A DNA stretch of 43,703 bases from Solibacteraceae bacterium (lineage in GTDB: Bacteria > Acidobacteriota > Terriglobia > Bryobacterales > Bryobacteraceae), in contig JALSRK010000054.1 in the NCBI GenBank assembly GCA_026984795.1, positions 1 to 43,703 on the forward strand. The letters are read 5' to 3'. Of this stretch, positions 8,441 to 15,304 are shown one piece after another. A program made the translations under genes and the position numbers. Under the pieces are notes generated by a model that searched no databases, was not told where the DNA came from, and worked only from the letters and a program-made list of their open reading frames with translations. The stretch's first letter is position 1. Every line of letters begins with the position of its first letter.

Positions 8441-9211
8441 TTGCCGTACTTCGACGAACTGGACGACCTCCCGGCCGCTGATTTGCTGGCGTGGGCCATC
8501 CGCACCTTTGGTGACCGCTTCTGCATTTCGACCAGTTTCCAACGCTCCGGTATGGTGGTCATCGACATGGCCGTGCGGATCTCGCCCAAGGTGCGCATCA
8601 TCACCCTGGATACCGGGCGGCTGCCGCAGGAGACTTACGAGATGATGGATATCCTGCGCGATCGTTACGGGGTCGCCGTGGAGACGGTGCTGCCTGATCC
8701 TCAGGAAGTCCAGGCGATGGTGCGGCGCCACGGCGTGAATCTGTTTCGCCGCGATCCGGCTCTGCGGATGCTCTGCTGCCATATCCGCAAGGTACGGCCG
8801 CTGGAGCGGAAGCTGAAGCAGTTTCGCGCCTACGCGGTAGGACTCCGGCGCCTGACTTCCTGGAACCGCAACGAGATCCGCAAGGTCGAAGACAAGGACG
8901 GCGTCATCAAGATCAGTCCCATCGCCGACTGGACCCGGCAAGAGATCGACGATTACATCCAGCGGCACAGCGTGCCGCTGCATCCGCTCTACCAGCGCGG
9001 CTATGCCAGCATCGGCTGTGCTCCGTGCACGAGGCCGGTCAAGAACGGAGAACCGGAGCGGGCCGGCCGCTGGTGGTGGGAGGACGCCCTGCCGAAGGAG
9101 TGCGGGCTGCACTTTCGCGCCGATGGTACAATTGGGCGGAAACTCGACGTACTTATAGAAGAGGTGACTCAAGCAACCAATGGCTATGGATTTGACGGAT
9201 CGGGGATATAG
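8441..9211 (+). CDS. cysH: CysH, [4Fe-4S] adenylylsulfate (APS) reductase
   Basis: The 256-residue protein reduces adenylylsulfate to sulfite and AMP with thioredoxin in assimilatory sulfate reduction. It carries the cluster ligands of the APS-specific group: paired cysteines C112-C113 (L-C-C-H) and C193-x2-C196 (G-C-A-P-C). E. coli-type PAPS reductases lack these. The redox-active cysteine is C221 in the K-E-C-G-L-H signature. An N-terminal I-S-T-S-F-Q segment matches the PP-loop-like nucleotide site. It starts at a TTG (8441) with GGGAG a few bases upstream, and no in-frame ATG fits. Its last 32 bases overlap cysC, which points to coupled translation. No cysD/N or sat gene is in the window. 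Confidence 0.92.
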   Translation: MPYFDELDDLPAADLLAWAIRTFGDRFCISTSFQRSGMVVIDMAVRISPKVRIITLDTGRLPQETYEMMDILRDRYGVAVETVLPDPQEVQAMVRRHGVNLFRRDPALRMLCCHIRKVRPLERKLKQFRAYAVGLRRLTSWNRNEIRKVEDKDGVIKISPIADWTRQEIDDYIQRHSVPLHPLYQRGYASIGCAPCTRPVKNGEPERAGRWWWEDALPKECGLHFRADGTIGRKLDVLIEEVTQATNGYGFDGSGI

Positions 9212-9755
9212 CCCGAACGGGCACTACAAAGGCTTCACCCTTTGGTTTACTGGACTTTCTGGAGCGGGCAAGAGCACGCTGTCGCGCATCCTGGAGGAGC
9301 GCCTGCGCCGGCGAGGCGCCCGGGTCGAGGTCCTCGACGGCGACGTCGTGCGGACGAACCTTTCCAAGGGGCTCGGTTTCAGCAAGGAGGACCGGGACAC
9401 GAACATCCGGAGGATCGGCTTCGTCTGCGACCTGCTTTCCCGCAACGGCGTGGTGGCCATCGCCGCGGCGATCTCGCCTTATCGGGAGATCCGTGAGGAG
9501 ATCCGCCGCAAAGTTACGAATTTTGTCGAGGTCTACGTCGAGTGTCCCATCGACGTCCTCACCCAGCGCGACGTCAAGGGGCTCTACAGGAAGGCCCTCG
9601 CCGGGGAGATCCAGCACTTTACCGGAATTTCAGATCCATATGAGCCGCCGGAGAACCCGGACGTCGTTGTGCACACCGATCGTGAGTCCCCCGAGGAGAG
9701 CGCCGACAAGATCTGGGCGAAGCTCAAAGAGCGGGGACTGATCGCCTTTGACTGA
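9180..9755 (+). CDS. cysC: CysC, adenylylsulfate kinase
   Basis: The 191-residue cytosolic enzyme phosphorylates APS to PAPS with ATP. The P-loop is G-L-S-G-A-G-K-S (25-32). The family signatures D-G-D-V-V-R and F-S-K-E-D-R-D-x-N-I-R-R, which bind APS, and the I-S-P-Y-R lid region follow. Length and domain are those of a stand-alone kinase, without fused sulfurylase. The ATG at 9180 sits inside the end of cysH; a second ATG at 9186 is possible. A GAGGTGA lies upstream. Because the CysH next door consumes APS directly, PAPS made here is probably meant for sulfotransferases rather than reduction (inference from family knowledge). Confidence 0.93.
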   Translation: MAMDLTDRGYSPNGHYKGFTLWFTGLSGAGKSTLSRILEERLRRRGARVEVLDGDVVRTNLSKGLGFSKEDRDTNIRRIGFVCDLLSRNGVVAIAAAISPYREIREEIRRKVTNFVEVYVECPIDVLTQRDVKGLYRKALAGEIQHFTGISDPYEPPENPDVVVHTDRESPEESADKIWAKLKERGLIAFD

Positions 9756-9758
9756 CCC

Positions 9759-9776
9759 GGGACCGACGGCGGTCCC
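9759..9776 (+). terminator. Short hairpin directly after cysC
   Basis: Perfect 7-base arms GGGACCG and CGGTCCC enclose the loop ACGG, beginning 4 bases after the cysC stop. No T-tract follows, so it may protect the 3' end or act together with the larger hairpin at 9835-9861. Confidence 0.4.
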
Positions 9777-9834
9777 ACCTAGCGGGGAAGACTTCTACCC
9801 CATGACCCCGCCCTAGCAGGTCCGGCACAGGACC

Positions 9835-9861
9835 GGGGGCGGCCCCCTCGCGGCCGCCCCC
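9835..9861 (+). terminator. Strong GC hairpin between cysC and the ECF sigma gene
   Basis: Perfect 10-base arms GGGGGCGGCC and GGCCGCCCCC enclose a 7-base loop. There is no T-run, so this is not a textbook intrinsic terminator. Its stability and its place between two unrelated operons favour a transcription or RNA-stability barrier. Confidence 0.4.
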
Positions 9862-9943
9862 CCATCGCTTGGAAGCCTTCCGGCGCCTGGCCCGCCGTGC
9901 AAGAATTGAGAAAGACTTCGACGCGCGCCACGTAGTTGGATTT

Positions 9944-10504
9944 GTGAAGGACAGTCTGACGGTGGCTCTGGATGTGGCTGTGTCCGATGTGAGCGCGGGC
10001 GAGGCCGAGAGCGAGTTCGTCCGCTTCTTCCGTAGCTACAGGTCCAAAGCGTTCCATTACGCTTTGCAAACGCTCGGCAATGTTGACGATGCGCTGGACG
10101 TGACGCAGGAGGCGTTTCTGCGGCTGCACCGCCACTGGCGGCGGCGGGATCCCGCGCGCCCGTTTGCGCCCTGGCTCTATTCGATCGTCCGGAATCTGGC
10201 GATCGACCTGCTGCGCAAGCGCGCGGCCAGGCGCGAATGCAATCACGAGGACGGGCCGCCGCTGTTGGCCTCGCCGGCAGCCAGCCCGGAGGTCGCCGCC
10301 CGCCGCTCTGAACTCGCGGCACGTCTCTGGCGGGAGATCCGGCGTTTGCCCGAGCCGCAGCGCGAAGCCCTCCTGCTGCGCGACTGGCACGGACTCTCCT
10401 ACGCCGAGATCGCCGATATCACCGGTTCCACCGTCGCGGCTGTCAACTCCCGGATTCACGACGCCCGCGTCCGGCTCCGGGAACGGCTCCGGAGGTACCT
10501 GTGA
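9944..10504 (+). CDS. ECF-family RNA polymerase sigma factor
   Basis: It has about 186 residues with the two-domain ECF layout. Region 2 includes D-D-A-L-D-V-T-Q-E-A-F-L-R-L-H, the usual region 2.2 signature, and region 4 includes L-P-E-P-Q-R-E-A-L-L-L-R-D-W-H-G-L-S-Y-A-E-I-A helix-turn-helix features. It should direct RNA polymerase to promoters controlled by the downstream membrane protein. The start is uncertain. GTG at 9944 is used here; GTG at 9959, with AAGGA upstream, is equally credible, and the open frame continues to a TTG at 9869. The stop overlaps the GTG of the next gene (GTGA at 10501-10504), so sigma and presumed anti-sigma are coupled. Confidence 0.85.
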   Translation: MKDSLTVALDVAVSDVSAGEAESEFVRFFRSYRSKAFHYALQTLGNVDDALDVTQEAFLRLHRHWRRRDPARPFAPWLYSIVRNLAIDLLRKRAARRECNHEDGPPLLASPAASPEVAARRSELAARLWREIRRLPEPQREALLLRDWHGLSYAEIADITGSTVAAVNSRIHDARVRLRERLRRYL

Positions 10505-10950
10505 ACAAGTCCGACAAAGACCAGGAGATTCGGGCATTACTGTCTGCCTACCTGGACGGGGAACTGACGCAGGCTGACCGCCAGCGCGTGCGCCTGTATC
10601 TGGAAAGCTCCGAGGAATGCCGCCGCGAGCTCGAAGACCTGGCCCGGCTGAAGCAATGGACCAGAGAACTGCAGTTCCCGGATCCGCCGGATGATCTGAT
10701 GGAGGAACTGGAACGCCGCCTGTCGGTTCGCGGCTCGCGCCGGCTCGGTTGGGGGCTCGTTGTTGCCGGCCTCCTCGCCCTCGCCTTGTACGGCCTCGTT
10801 CAGTGCTTCGCGCGGTTCCGGTGGCCCGCCGGCTGGTTGGAGTGGACGGCCGTGCTGTTGATGGGGGGGCTGGCGCTGCTTTTCGTTTCCGTGCTCTGGC
10901 AGCGCCTTCTCGAGCGCCCCTATGATCGTTACAGAAAGGTCAAGAGATGA
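10501..10950 (+). CDS. Membrane anti-sigma factor with degenerate zinc-finger motif
   Basis: This 149-residue protein begins with an anti-sigma-like helical domain: L-L-S-A-Y-L-D-G-E-L-T, then R-V-R-L-Y-L-E-S-S-E-E-C. In zinc anti-sigma factors the latter would read H-x3-C-x2-C. Here the His position is Tyr33 and the first Cys is Ser37, leaving only Cys40, so zinc binding is probably lost. Two hydrophobic segments (about residues 80-100 and 112-132) predict two membrane helices and a short basic cytoplasmic tail. Overlap with the ECF sigma gene upstream (GTGA) and the YbjQ-like gene downstream (ATGA) supports a tight three-gene operon. The anti-sigma role is inferred from position and the N-terminal pattern. 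Confidence 0.72.
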   Translation: MNKSDKDQEIRALLSAYLDGELTQADRQRVRLYLESSEECRRELEDLARLKQWTRELQFPDPPDDLMEELERRLSVRGSRRLGWGLVVAGLLALALYGLVQCFARFRWPAGWLEWTAVLLMGGLALLFVSVLWQRLLERPYDRYRKVKR

Positions 10951-11267
10951 TCGTCACCACCACCTTCGACATCGCGGGAAAGCGTATCGTCCGGACCCTG
11001 GGCATCGTCCGCGGCAACACGGTCCGGGCGCGGCATCTCGGCAGGGATATCCTGGCGTTCTTCCGCAACATCGTCGGGGGTGAGGTCTACGAGTACACGA
11101 AGCTCTTGGCCGAAAGCCGGGAACACGCCTTGGACCGCATGATCCAGGAAGCCCACTCACTCGGAGCGAATGCAGTCGTCGGGGTGCGGTTCGCCACCAG
11201 TGAAGTGTTGCAGAACGCCGCCGAGATCCTTGCTTACGGCACCGCCGTCGTAGTGGAGGACGAGTGA
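10947..11267 (+). CDS. YbjQ/UPF0145-family protein
   Basis: This 106-residue protein covers the whole YbjQ (UPF0145) domain, sometimes described as heavy-metal-binding. It carries the signature G-E-V-Y-E-Y-T-K-L-L-A-E-S-R and the later A-x-x-L-G-A-N-A-V-V-G-V-R-F segment. The family forms small oligomeric cytosolic proteins of uncertain role. Its ATG overlaps the stop of the putative anti-sigma gene, making it the third member of the ECF operon, so it may be part of the same stress response (inference). It ends 3 bases before the convergent PilZ gene. Confidence 0.85.
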   Translation: MIVTTTFDIAGKRIVRTLGIVRGNTVRARHLGRDILAFFRNIVGGEVYEYTKLLAESREHALDRMIQEAHSLGANAVVGVRFATSEVLQNAAEILAYGTAVVVEDE

Positions 11268-11270
11268 AAG

Positions 11271-11564
11271 CTAGTGGATCAGGAACCCGGATTCGACGTC
11301 GGCGCCGCGGATCCGGGTCCACATGACCCTCGCCTGGCCGCTGGCCCGGGCGTGCCGGAATCGGACCGTCTGCCCGGACTGCAGACTGGTGTGCCGGTGC
11401 CTGGCCCGGAATCCGCTTTGACTCCAATCGACCAGCTCCCCGTCGAAGCGGGCGGGCATCGGGTCTTCGACGAAGAACTCCACCCCGCCCGAAGCCGCGT
11501 GCCGGGGCTCCCGGCGCCTCTCGACGCCCTCGGGTAACGACCTATCGGCTGACGCCATGCCCAT
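11271..11564 (-). CDS. PilZ-domain c-di-GMP-binding protein
   Basis: This 97-residue single-domain protein has both PilZ signatures: the R-x3-R motif at Arg17-Arg21 (R-R-E-P-R-H) and D-W-S-Q-S-G at 46-51, matching D-x-S-x-x-G. It should bind cyclic di-GMP and act by protein contact. Its start lies 23 bases inside the end of the sigma-54 activator gene on the same strand, so the two are co-expressed. A GGDEF/HD-GYP protein that could make or break c-di-GMP is encoded divergently upstream of the activator. The combination suggests a local c-di-GMP circuit (inference). Confidence 0.85.
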   Translation of the reverse strand: MGMASADRSLPEGVERRREPRHAASGGVEFFVEDPMPARFDGELVDWSQSGFRARHRHTSLQSGQTVRFRHARASGQARVMWTRIRGADVESGFLIH

Positions 11565-12639
11565 TGCCTCCAGCGAAAGTCTTGAGCTTCCGGCTCAGCG
11601 TGCGCCGGGAGATCCCCAACAGCTCGGCCGCCCGCTGGTGGTGGCCGCCGGTATACTCCAGAGCCCTGAGGATCATTCGTTTTTCCATGCTCGCCAGCGA
11701 CCACTCGTTGCGGTTCTCCGCGTCGCTGTCCACCGCAGATGCGATTGCCCGGAGATCGAATGACGTCGCTTGGGGGAGCGAGAGCGGCAGATCGGACGCC
11801 CGGATGACGTCCGAGTTCGCCTGCACCGCCGCTCGGATGACCACGTTCCGCAGTTCCCTCACGTTGCCCGGCCAAGGGTATTCCAGCAGAAGCCGGCAAG
11901 CCGCTTCCGTGAGCCGGACCCCGGACCGTTGTTGGGCGAGGAAGAAATCGGCGAGGGGGAGAATCTCTTCCCGGCGCGTCCTCAGGGGCGGAACGTGCAG
12001 GTGGAGCTGGTTCAGGCGGTGGTAGAGATCCTCGCGGAACTTCCCGGCTCGGACCACTTCGCCCAGATCGCGGTTGGTCGCCGCCACCACCCGCACATCT
12101 ACCTGAATCTTGCGCGTGCCCCCTAGCCGGTAGAAGCCGGCGCCGTCCAGGACCCGCAGCAGTTTCGCTTGCATTCTCGGCTCCAGTTCGGCGATTTCGT
12201 CCAGGAACAGTGTTCCCCCGGCGGCCATTTCAAACAGCCCGGGCTTGGCGGAATCCGCTCCGGAATAAGCGCCCTTTTCGTGGCCGAAAAGCTCACTCTC
12301 GATCAAGTGTTCCGGCAAAGTGGCGCAGCTTACGTCCACCCAGGGCCCCTTCGAACGCTCGGAGAATTCGTGGACGGCGCGGGCGATCAGCTCCTTGCCG
12401 GCGCCGCTCTCCCCGGTAATCAGTACGCAGGCGTCCACTTTTGAAGCCCGTTTCGCCAGCTCGAGAAGCTCCTCCATCGTCCGGCTCCGGACCACGGCCG
12501 GCATGCCCAGGAAAGAGTACTGGCAAAGCGGACGAACCATCCCTTTAGACTCCCATTTTCCGATGGCTTTCTGAGTCTTCCCATCCTGCAGAAACGTGAT
12601 TTTTCCCGCTCCGACTACCGAGTACCCTAAACCGTTCAC
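11542..12639 (-). CDS. Sigma-54-dependent transcriptional activator without receiver domain
   Basis: It has 365 residues. A short N-terminal stretch of about 50 residues shows no receiver, PAS or GAF motif. The AAA+ domain follows, with Walker A G-E-S-G-A-G-K (76-82) and Walker B G-T-L-F-L-D-E (142-148). The sigma-54 contact loop reads G-A-Y-S-G-A (123-128) in place of the usual G-A-F-T-G-A. The C-terminal Fis-type helix-turn-helix (about 328-355, [17 protein letters not shown]) binds DNA. The GTG start at 12639 has AGGAGG 7 bases upstream. The signal input is unclear. Downstream, pilZ overlaps it; divergent is the GGDEF gene with a sigma-54 promoter candidate, its likeliest target. Confidence 0.9.
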   Translation of the reverse strand: MNGLGYSVVGAGKITFLQDGKTQKAIGKWESKGMVRPLCQYSFLGMPAVVRSRTMEELLELAKRASKVDACVLITGESGAGKELIARAVHEFSERSKGPWVDVSCATLPEHLIESELFGHEKGAYSGADSAKPGLFEMAAGGTLFLDEIAELEPRMQAKLLRVLDGAGFYRLGGTRKIQVDVRVVAATNRDLGEVVRAGKFREDLYHRLNQLHLHVPPLRTRREEILPLADFFLAQQRSGVRLTEAACRLLLEYPWPGNVRELRNVVIRAAVQANSDVIRASDLPLSLPQATSFDLRAIASAVDSDAENRNEWSLASMEKRMILRALEYTGGHHQRAAELLGISRRTLSRKLKTFAGGNGHGVSR

Positions 12640-12778
12640 CTTAGTACCTCCTGAAACTAAACCGGCGAATGTTCTCGCGAGAACCCGTCGGAGTCGGGGT
12701 CAATTTGTCCATTCGGCGCCTCTTTGTAAACGTCTGAGCCGGTGGAAGATGCGCCGGTCTCGGGCGAGGTGCGGACAC

Positions 12779-12798
12779 GTCGGGCGACAGAATGTCGC
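12779..12798. promoter_or_regulatory. Overlapping palindromes, candidate activator-binding site
   Basis: GTCGGGCGAC (12779-12788, arms GTCG/CGAC) overlaps GCGACAGAATGTCGC (12784-12798, perfect 6-base arms around GAA). They lie about 100 bases upstream of the sigma-54 promoter candidate, the usual distance for an enhancer-type site of a Fis-family activator. Confidence 0.4.
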
Positions 12799-12882
12799 TT
12801 CGCGGCCGCGGCAGGCGGTGCGGCGATCGCGCTAACTCGTTGACTGGAAAGCAATTTCAGTGGTCCGCTTCGGCGAGCCGCC

Positions 12883-12899
12883 CTGGTACGTTACTTGCC
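12883..12899 (+). promoter_or_regulatory. Candidate sigma-54 (-24/-12) promoter
   Basis: CTGGTACG-TTAC-TTGCC matches the YTGGCACG-N4-TTGCW consensus except C-to-T after GG and the last base. The invariant GG (12885-12886) and GC (12897-12898) have exactly 10 bases between them. Predicted transcription begins near 12910, only a few bases before the ATGs at 12914 and 12920, so the leader would be extremely short. The divergent sigma-54 activator next door strengthens the call. Confidence 0.5.
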
Positions 12900-12913
12900 A
12901 TGTCGTAGGGCGG

Positions 12914-15304
12914 ATGAGAATGCACCCGTCAACCAGAAAGCCACATTCCCAGCCGCCGCCTCGGAGCCTCTTCAGCGTCGCCGTCGTGCTCTGCGGCCTG
13001 TTGACCTTGCTCGCCGCTCTGGTCACCTGGGAATCGCGCGATCCGGTGCGCTATCTCGTCTTGCTGTCGATCGCGGTGTTCTCCACGCGCTGGAGGATCG
13101 CGGTGGCCGCGGTGCCGGGAAGCGTATCGTTGGCGACGGTCTTCATCCTTGTTGGCATCGCCGATTTCTCGTTGTCGGAAGCCATCGTCATGGGCTGCGT
13201 CGCCATGATGCTGGAAGAGCCGTTTTCCCGGCATGACCGCGAGCCCGCGTCGGTGCTCCTGTTCCGCCTCAGCAGTCTGGCGGCGTCGATCGCGGTGAGC
13301 CACTCAGTGTATCTTGCCGCCCAGCCGGCAACGAGCGAGGGGCGGGTATGGGCGCTGGTCTCCGCGGCGGTCACGTTCAGTTTCTTGAACAGCTTTTCCG
13401 CCGCCGTCGAGGCCGCATCCCGCCGGGAGCGGCCGGTCGTCGAGATCTGGCACGAGTGTGGCTATTGGGCGCTTCCCTACTACGTCGTCGGCGGGGTGCT
13501 TGCGGCGTTGATCAGCGGCGTCGCTGAGGCGATCGGGTGGTTCTTCGTTCTGCCGGTCATCCCGGTGGCCTATTTCACCTACCGGGGCGTCAGCCGGTAT
13601 CTGCAACACCTACGGGCCAGCCAATCCGGTACCGAGACGCTCCTGAGCCGGCACCAGCGGACTCTGGAAACCCTGGCGTTAGCCATCGCCGCACGCTTTC
13701 GGGCCGCCGGGGACCAGTTGCACCGCACGCAGGTCTACGCGCTGACCCTTGCCGACGATCTGGGACTTCCGCCGAAGGAGCGCGAAGCGCTGCGGATCGC
13801 CGCCGTCCTGCATGACGTCGGCATCCTCGCGGTGCCTGAACAGGTCATGTGCAAGAACGGCCGGCTGACAGCCGAAGAGATGGAGAAGGTCAAGGTTCAC
13901 CCGGTGGTGGGCGCTTCCATTGTCGAGCAGGCCGAGTATCCCTTTCCTGTGGCTGAGATCGTCCGGTCCCACCACGAACGCTGGGACGGGAAGGGATATC
14001 CGGACGGACTGGCCGGGACCGAGATTCCTTTAGGGGCGCGCATTCTTGCCGTCGTGAACACGCTCGTGGCCCTGACCTCGGAGAGGGCCGACCGTCCGGC
14101 CCTGCCGTTCGACCGGGCGCTGTCGCTCATCATGGCCTCCGCGGGCACAGCGTTCGACCCCGAAATCGTCAACGCGGTGGAGCGCCACGCGGCGGAGTTC
14201 GAAAGGTTCGCCGCCGTGGCTGCGCCTGCGATACGGGAGGCGGACTTCGTCGAGACCATTTCGATCGCCCGGCGGGAGTCCCAGGCCGCTTACGAATTGG
14301 CCCAGGCGGTCAGCCACACCCAGCGGCTGCCGGAGTTGCTGCGGGCCGTCTCGGAACGGCTCCGGCGGGTGGTGACCTGTGACGCCCTCGCGATCTACCT
14401 CCGCCGGGACGACCGGCTCAGCGCCGCCCACGTCGTGGGCACGGGCCGGCCCGTCCTCGAGAAGCTGACGTTCCAGCTCGGCAAAGGAGTGACCGGCGCT
14501 GCCGCCGCCACCACACGGGTGGTCGCCAGCCTCGATTCGGCCAAGGAGTTCGGCCCAGGGTACTCCGTTCCTTTGCAGTCCGTTCTGGCTGTGCCGCTCG
14601 ATGGAGCCGACGGCAACGTGGGTGTCGTGACCTTCTACCGGTCGAGCCGCCGGCCGTTCAGCGCCCGGGACCGGCAGTTTCTCATGAACCTGCGCGCAGT
14701 TCTGGCGTCGGCCATCGAAAATGCCGTGCGCTATGAGCACGCCGAGGCTTCCGCCACCACCGATTATCTCACCGGCCTGCCGAACAGCCGCGCGCTGTTC
14801 GACCGGATGGAGGCCGAGATCGCCCGCTGCCGGCGCGCCGAGCAGGGCTTCACGGTCGTCGTTTGTGACCTCGACGGTTTCAAACAGGTCAATGACCGCT
14901 TCGGCCATCTCGCCGGTAACCAGGTGCTCAAAGCTGCCGCCGACACCTTGCTGCGGAATTGCCGTGAGTACGACTTCGTCGCCCGCTTGGGCGGCGACGA
15001 GTTTGTGCTGCTCCTCACCGGCCTGCCGTGGGAGTCGGTACCGGCTAAGCTCCACCGCCTGAGCGCCGTCGTAACGCAAGCCGCCGCCGAAGCCTGTCCG
15101 GATGCCCACGTCAGCTTGAGCGCCGGCGCGGCTTACTACCCGCGTGACGCCGGCAACGCCGAAGAACTCCTCGCCCTGGCCGATTCCCGCATGTACCAGG
15201 CCAAGGAGCGCCGCAAGCTGGACCGGCCCCGTGGCTTCGACTTCGACTGGCCTGTCGCCGAGTACGCCCCTTCGGCGGAAGCCTGCCCCGTTGCCGAGCG
15301 CTAG
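12914..15304 (+). CDS. Membrane HD-GYP / GAF / GGDEF cyclic-di-GMP protein
   Basis: The protein has about 796 residues. An N-terminal membrane region with several helices (about 15-230) comes first. The HD-GYP phosphodiesterase domain has H-D-V-G (300-303), H-H-E (353-355) and D-G-K-G-Y-P. The usual Lys after H-D-x-G is Ile304, which may alter activity. A GAF domain (about 470-610) and a GGDEF cyclase domain follow. The active loop G-G-D-E-F is at 693-697, and an RxxD inhibitory site (R-E-Y-D, 684-687) sits exactly five residues before it. It could both make and degrade c-di-GMP. ATG at 12914 or 12920 is chosen because upstream codons precede the predicted promoter start. Its stop overlaps the convergent propeller gene by 4 bases. 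Confidence 0.88.
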   Translation: MRMHPSTRKPHSQPPPRSLFSVAVVLCGLLTLLAALVTWESRDPVRYLVLLSIAVFSTRWRIAVAAVPGSVSLATVFILVGIADFSLSEAIVMGCVAMMLEEPFSRHDREPASVLLFRLSSLAASIAVSHSVYLAAQPATSEGRVWALVSAAVTFSFLNSFSAAVEAASRRERPVVEIWHECGYWALPYYVVGGVLAALISGVAEAIGWFFVLPVIPVAYFTYRGVSRYLQHLRASQSGTETLLSRHQRTLETLALAIAARFRAAGDQLHRTQVYALTLADDLGLPPKEREALRIAAVLHDVGILAVPEQVMCKNGRLTAEEMEKVKVHPVVGASIVEQAEYPFPVAEIVRSHHERWDGKGYPDGLAGTEIPLGARILAVVNTLVALTSERADRPALPFDRALSLIMASAGTAFDPEIVNAVERHAAEFERFAAVAAPAIREADFVETISIARRESQAAYELAQAVSHTQRLPELLRAVSERLRRVVTCDALAIYLRRDDRLSAAHVVGTGRPVLEKLTFQLGKGVTGAAAATTRVVASLDSAKEFGPGYSVPLQSVLAVPLDGADGNVGVVTFYRSSRRPFSARDRQFLMNLRAVLASAIENAVRYEHAEASATTDYLTGLPNSRALFDRMEAEIARCRRAEQGFTVVVCDLDGFKQVNDRFGHLAGNQVLKAAADTLLRNCREYDFVARLGGDEFVLLLTGLPWESVPAKLHRLSAVVTQAAAEACPDAHVSLSAGAAYYPRDAGNAEELLALADSRMYQAKERRKLDRPRGFDFDWPVAEYAPSAEACPVAER

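Larger units (their letters stand above)
12640..12913. other. Divergent regulatory region between sigma-54 activator and c-di-GMP gene
   Basis: This 274-base gap holds the activator's ribosome site at its left end, nested palindromes near 12779-12798 and a -24/-12 promoter candidate at 12883-12899. Open frames inside it show no ribosome site or recognisable protein, so I see no gene here. Confidence 0.5.
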
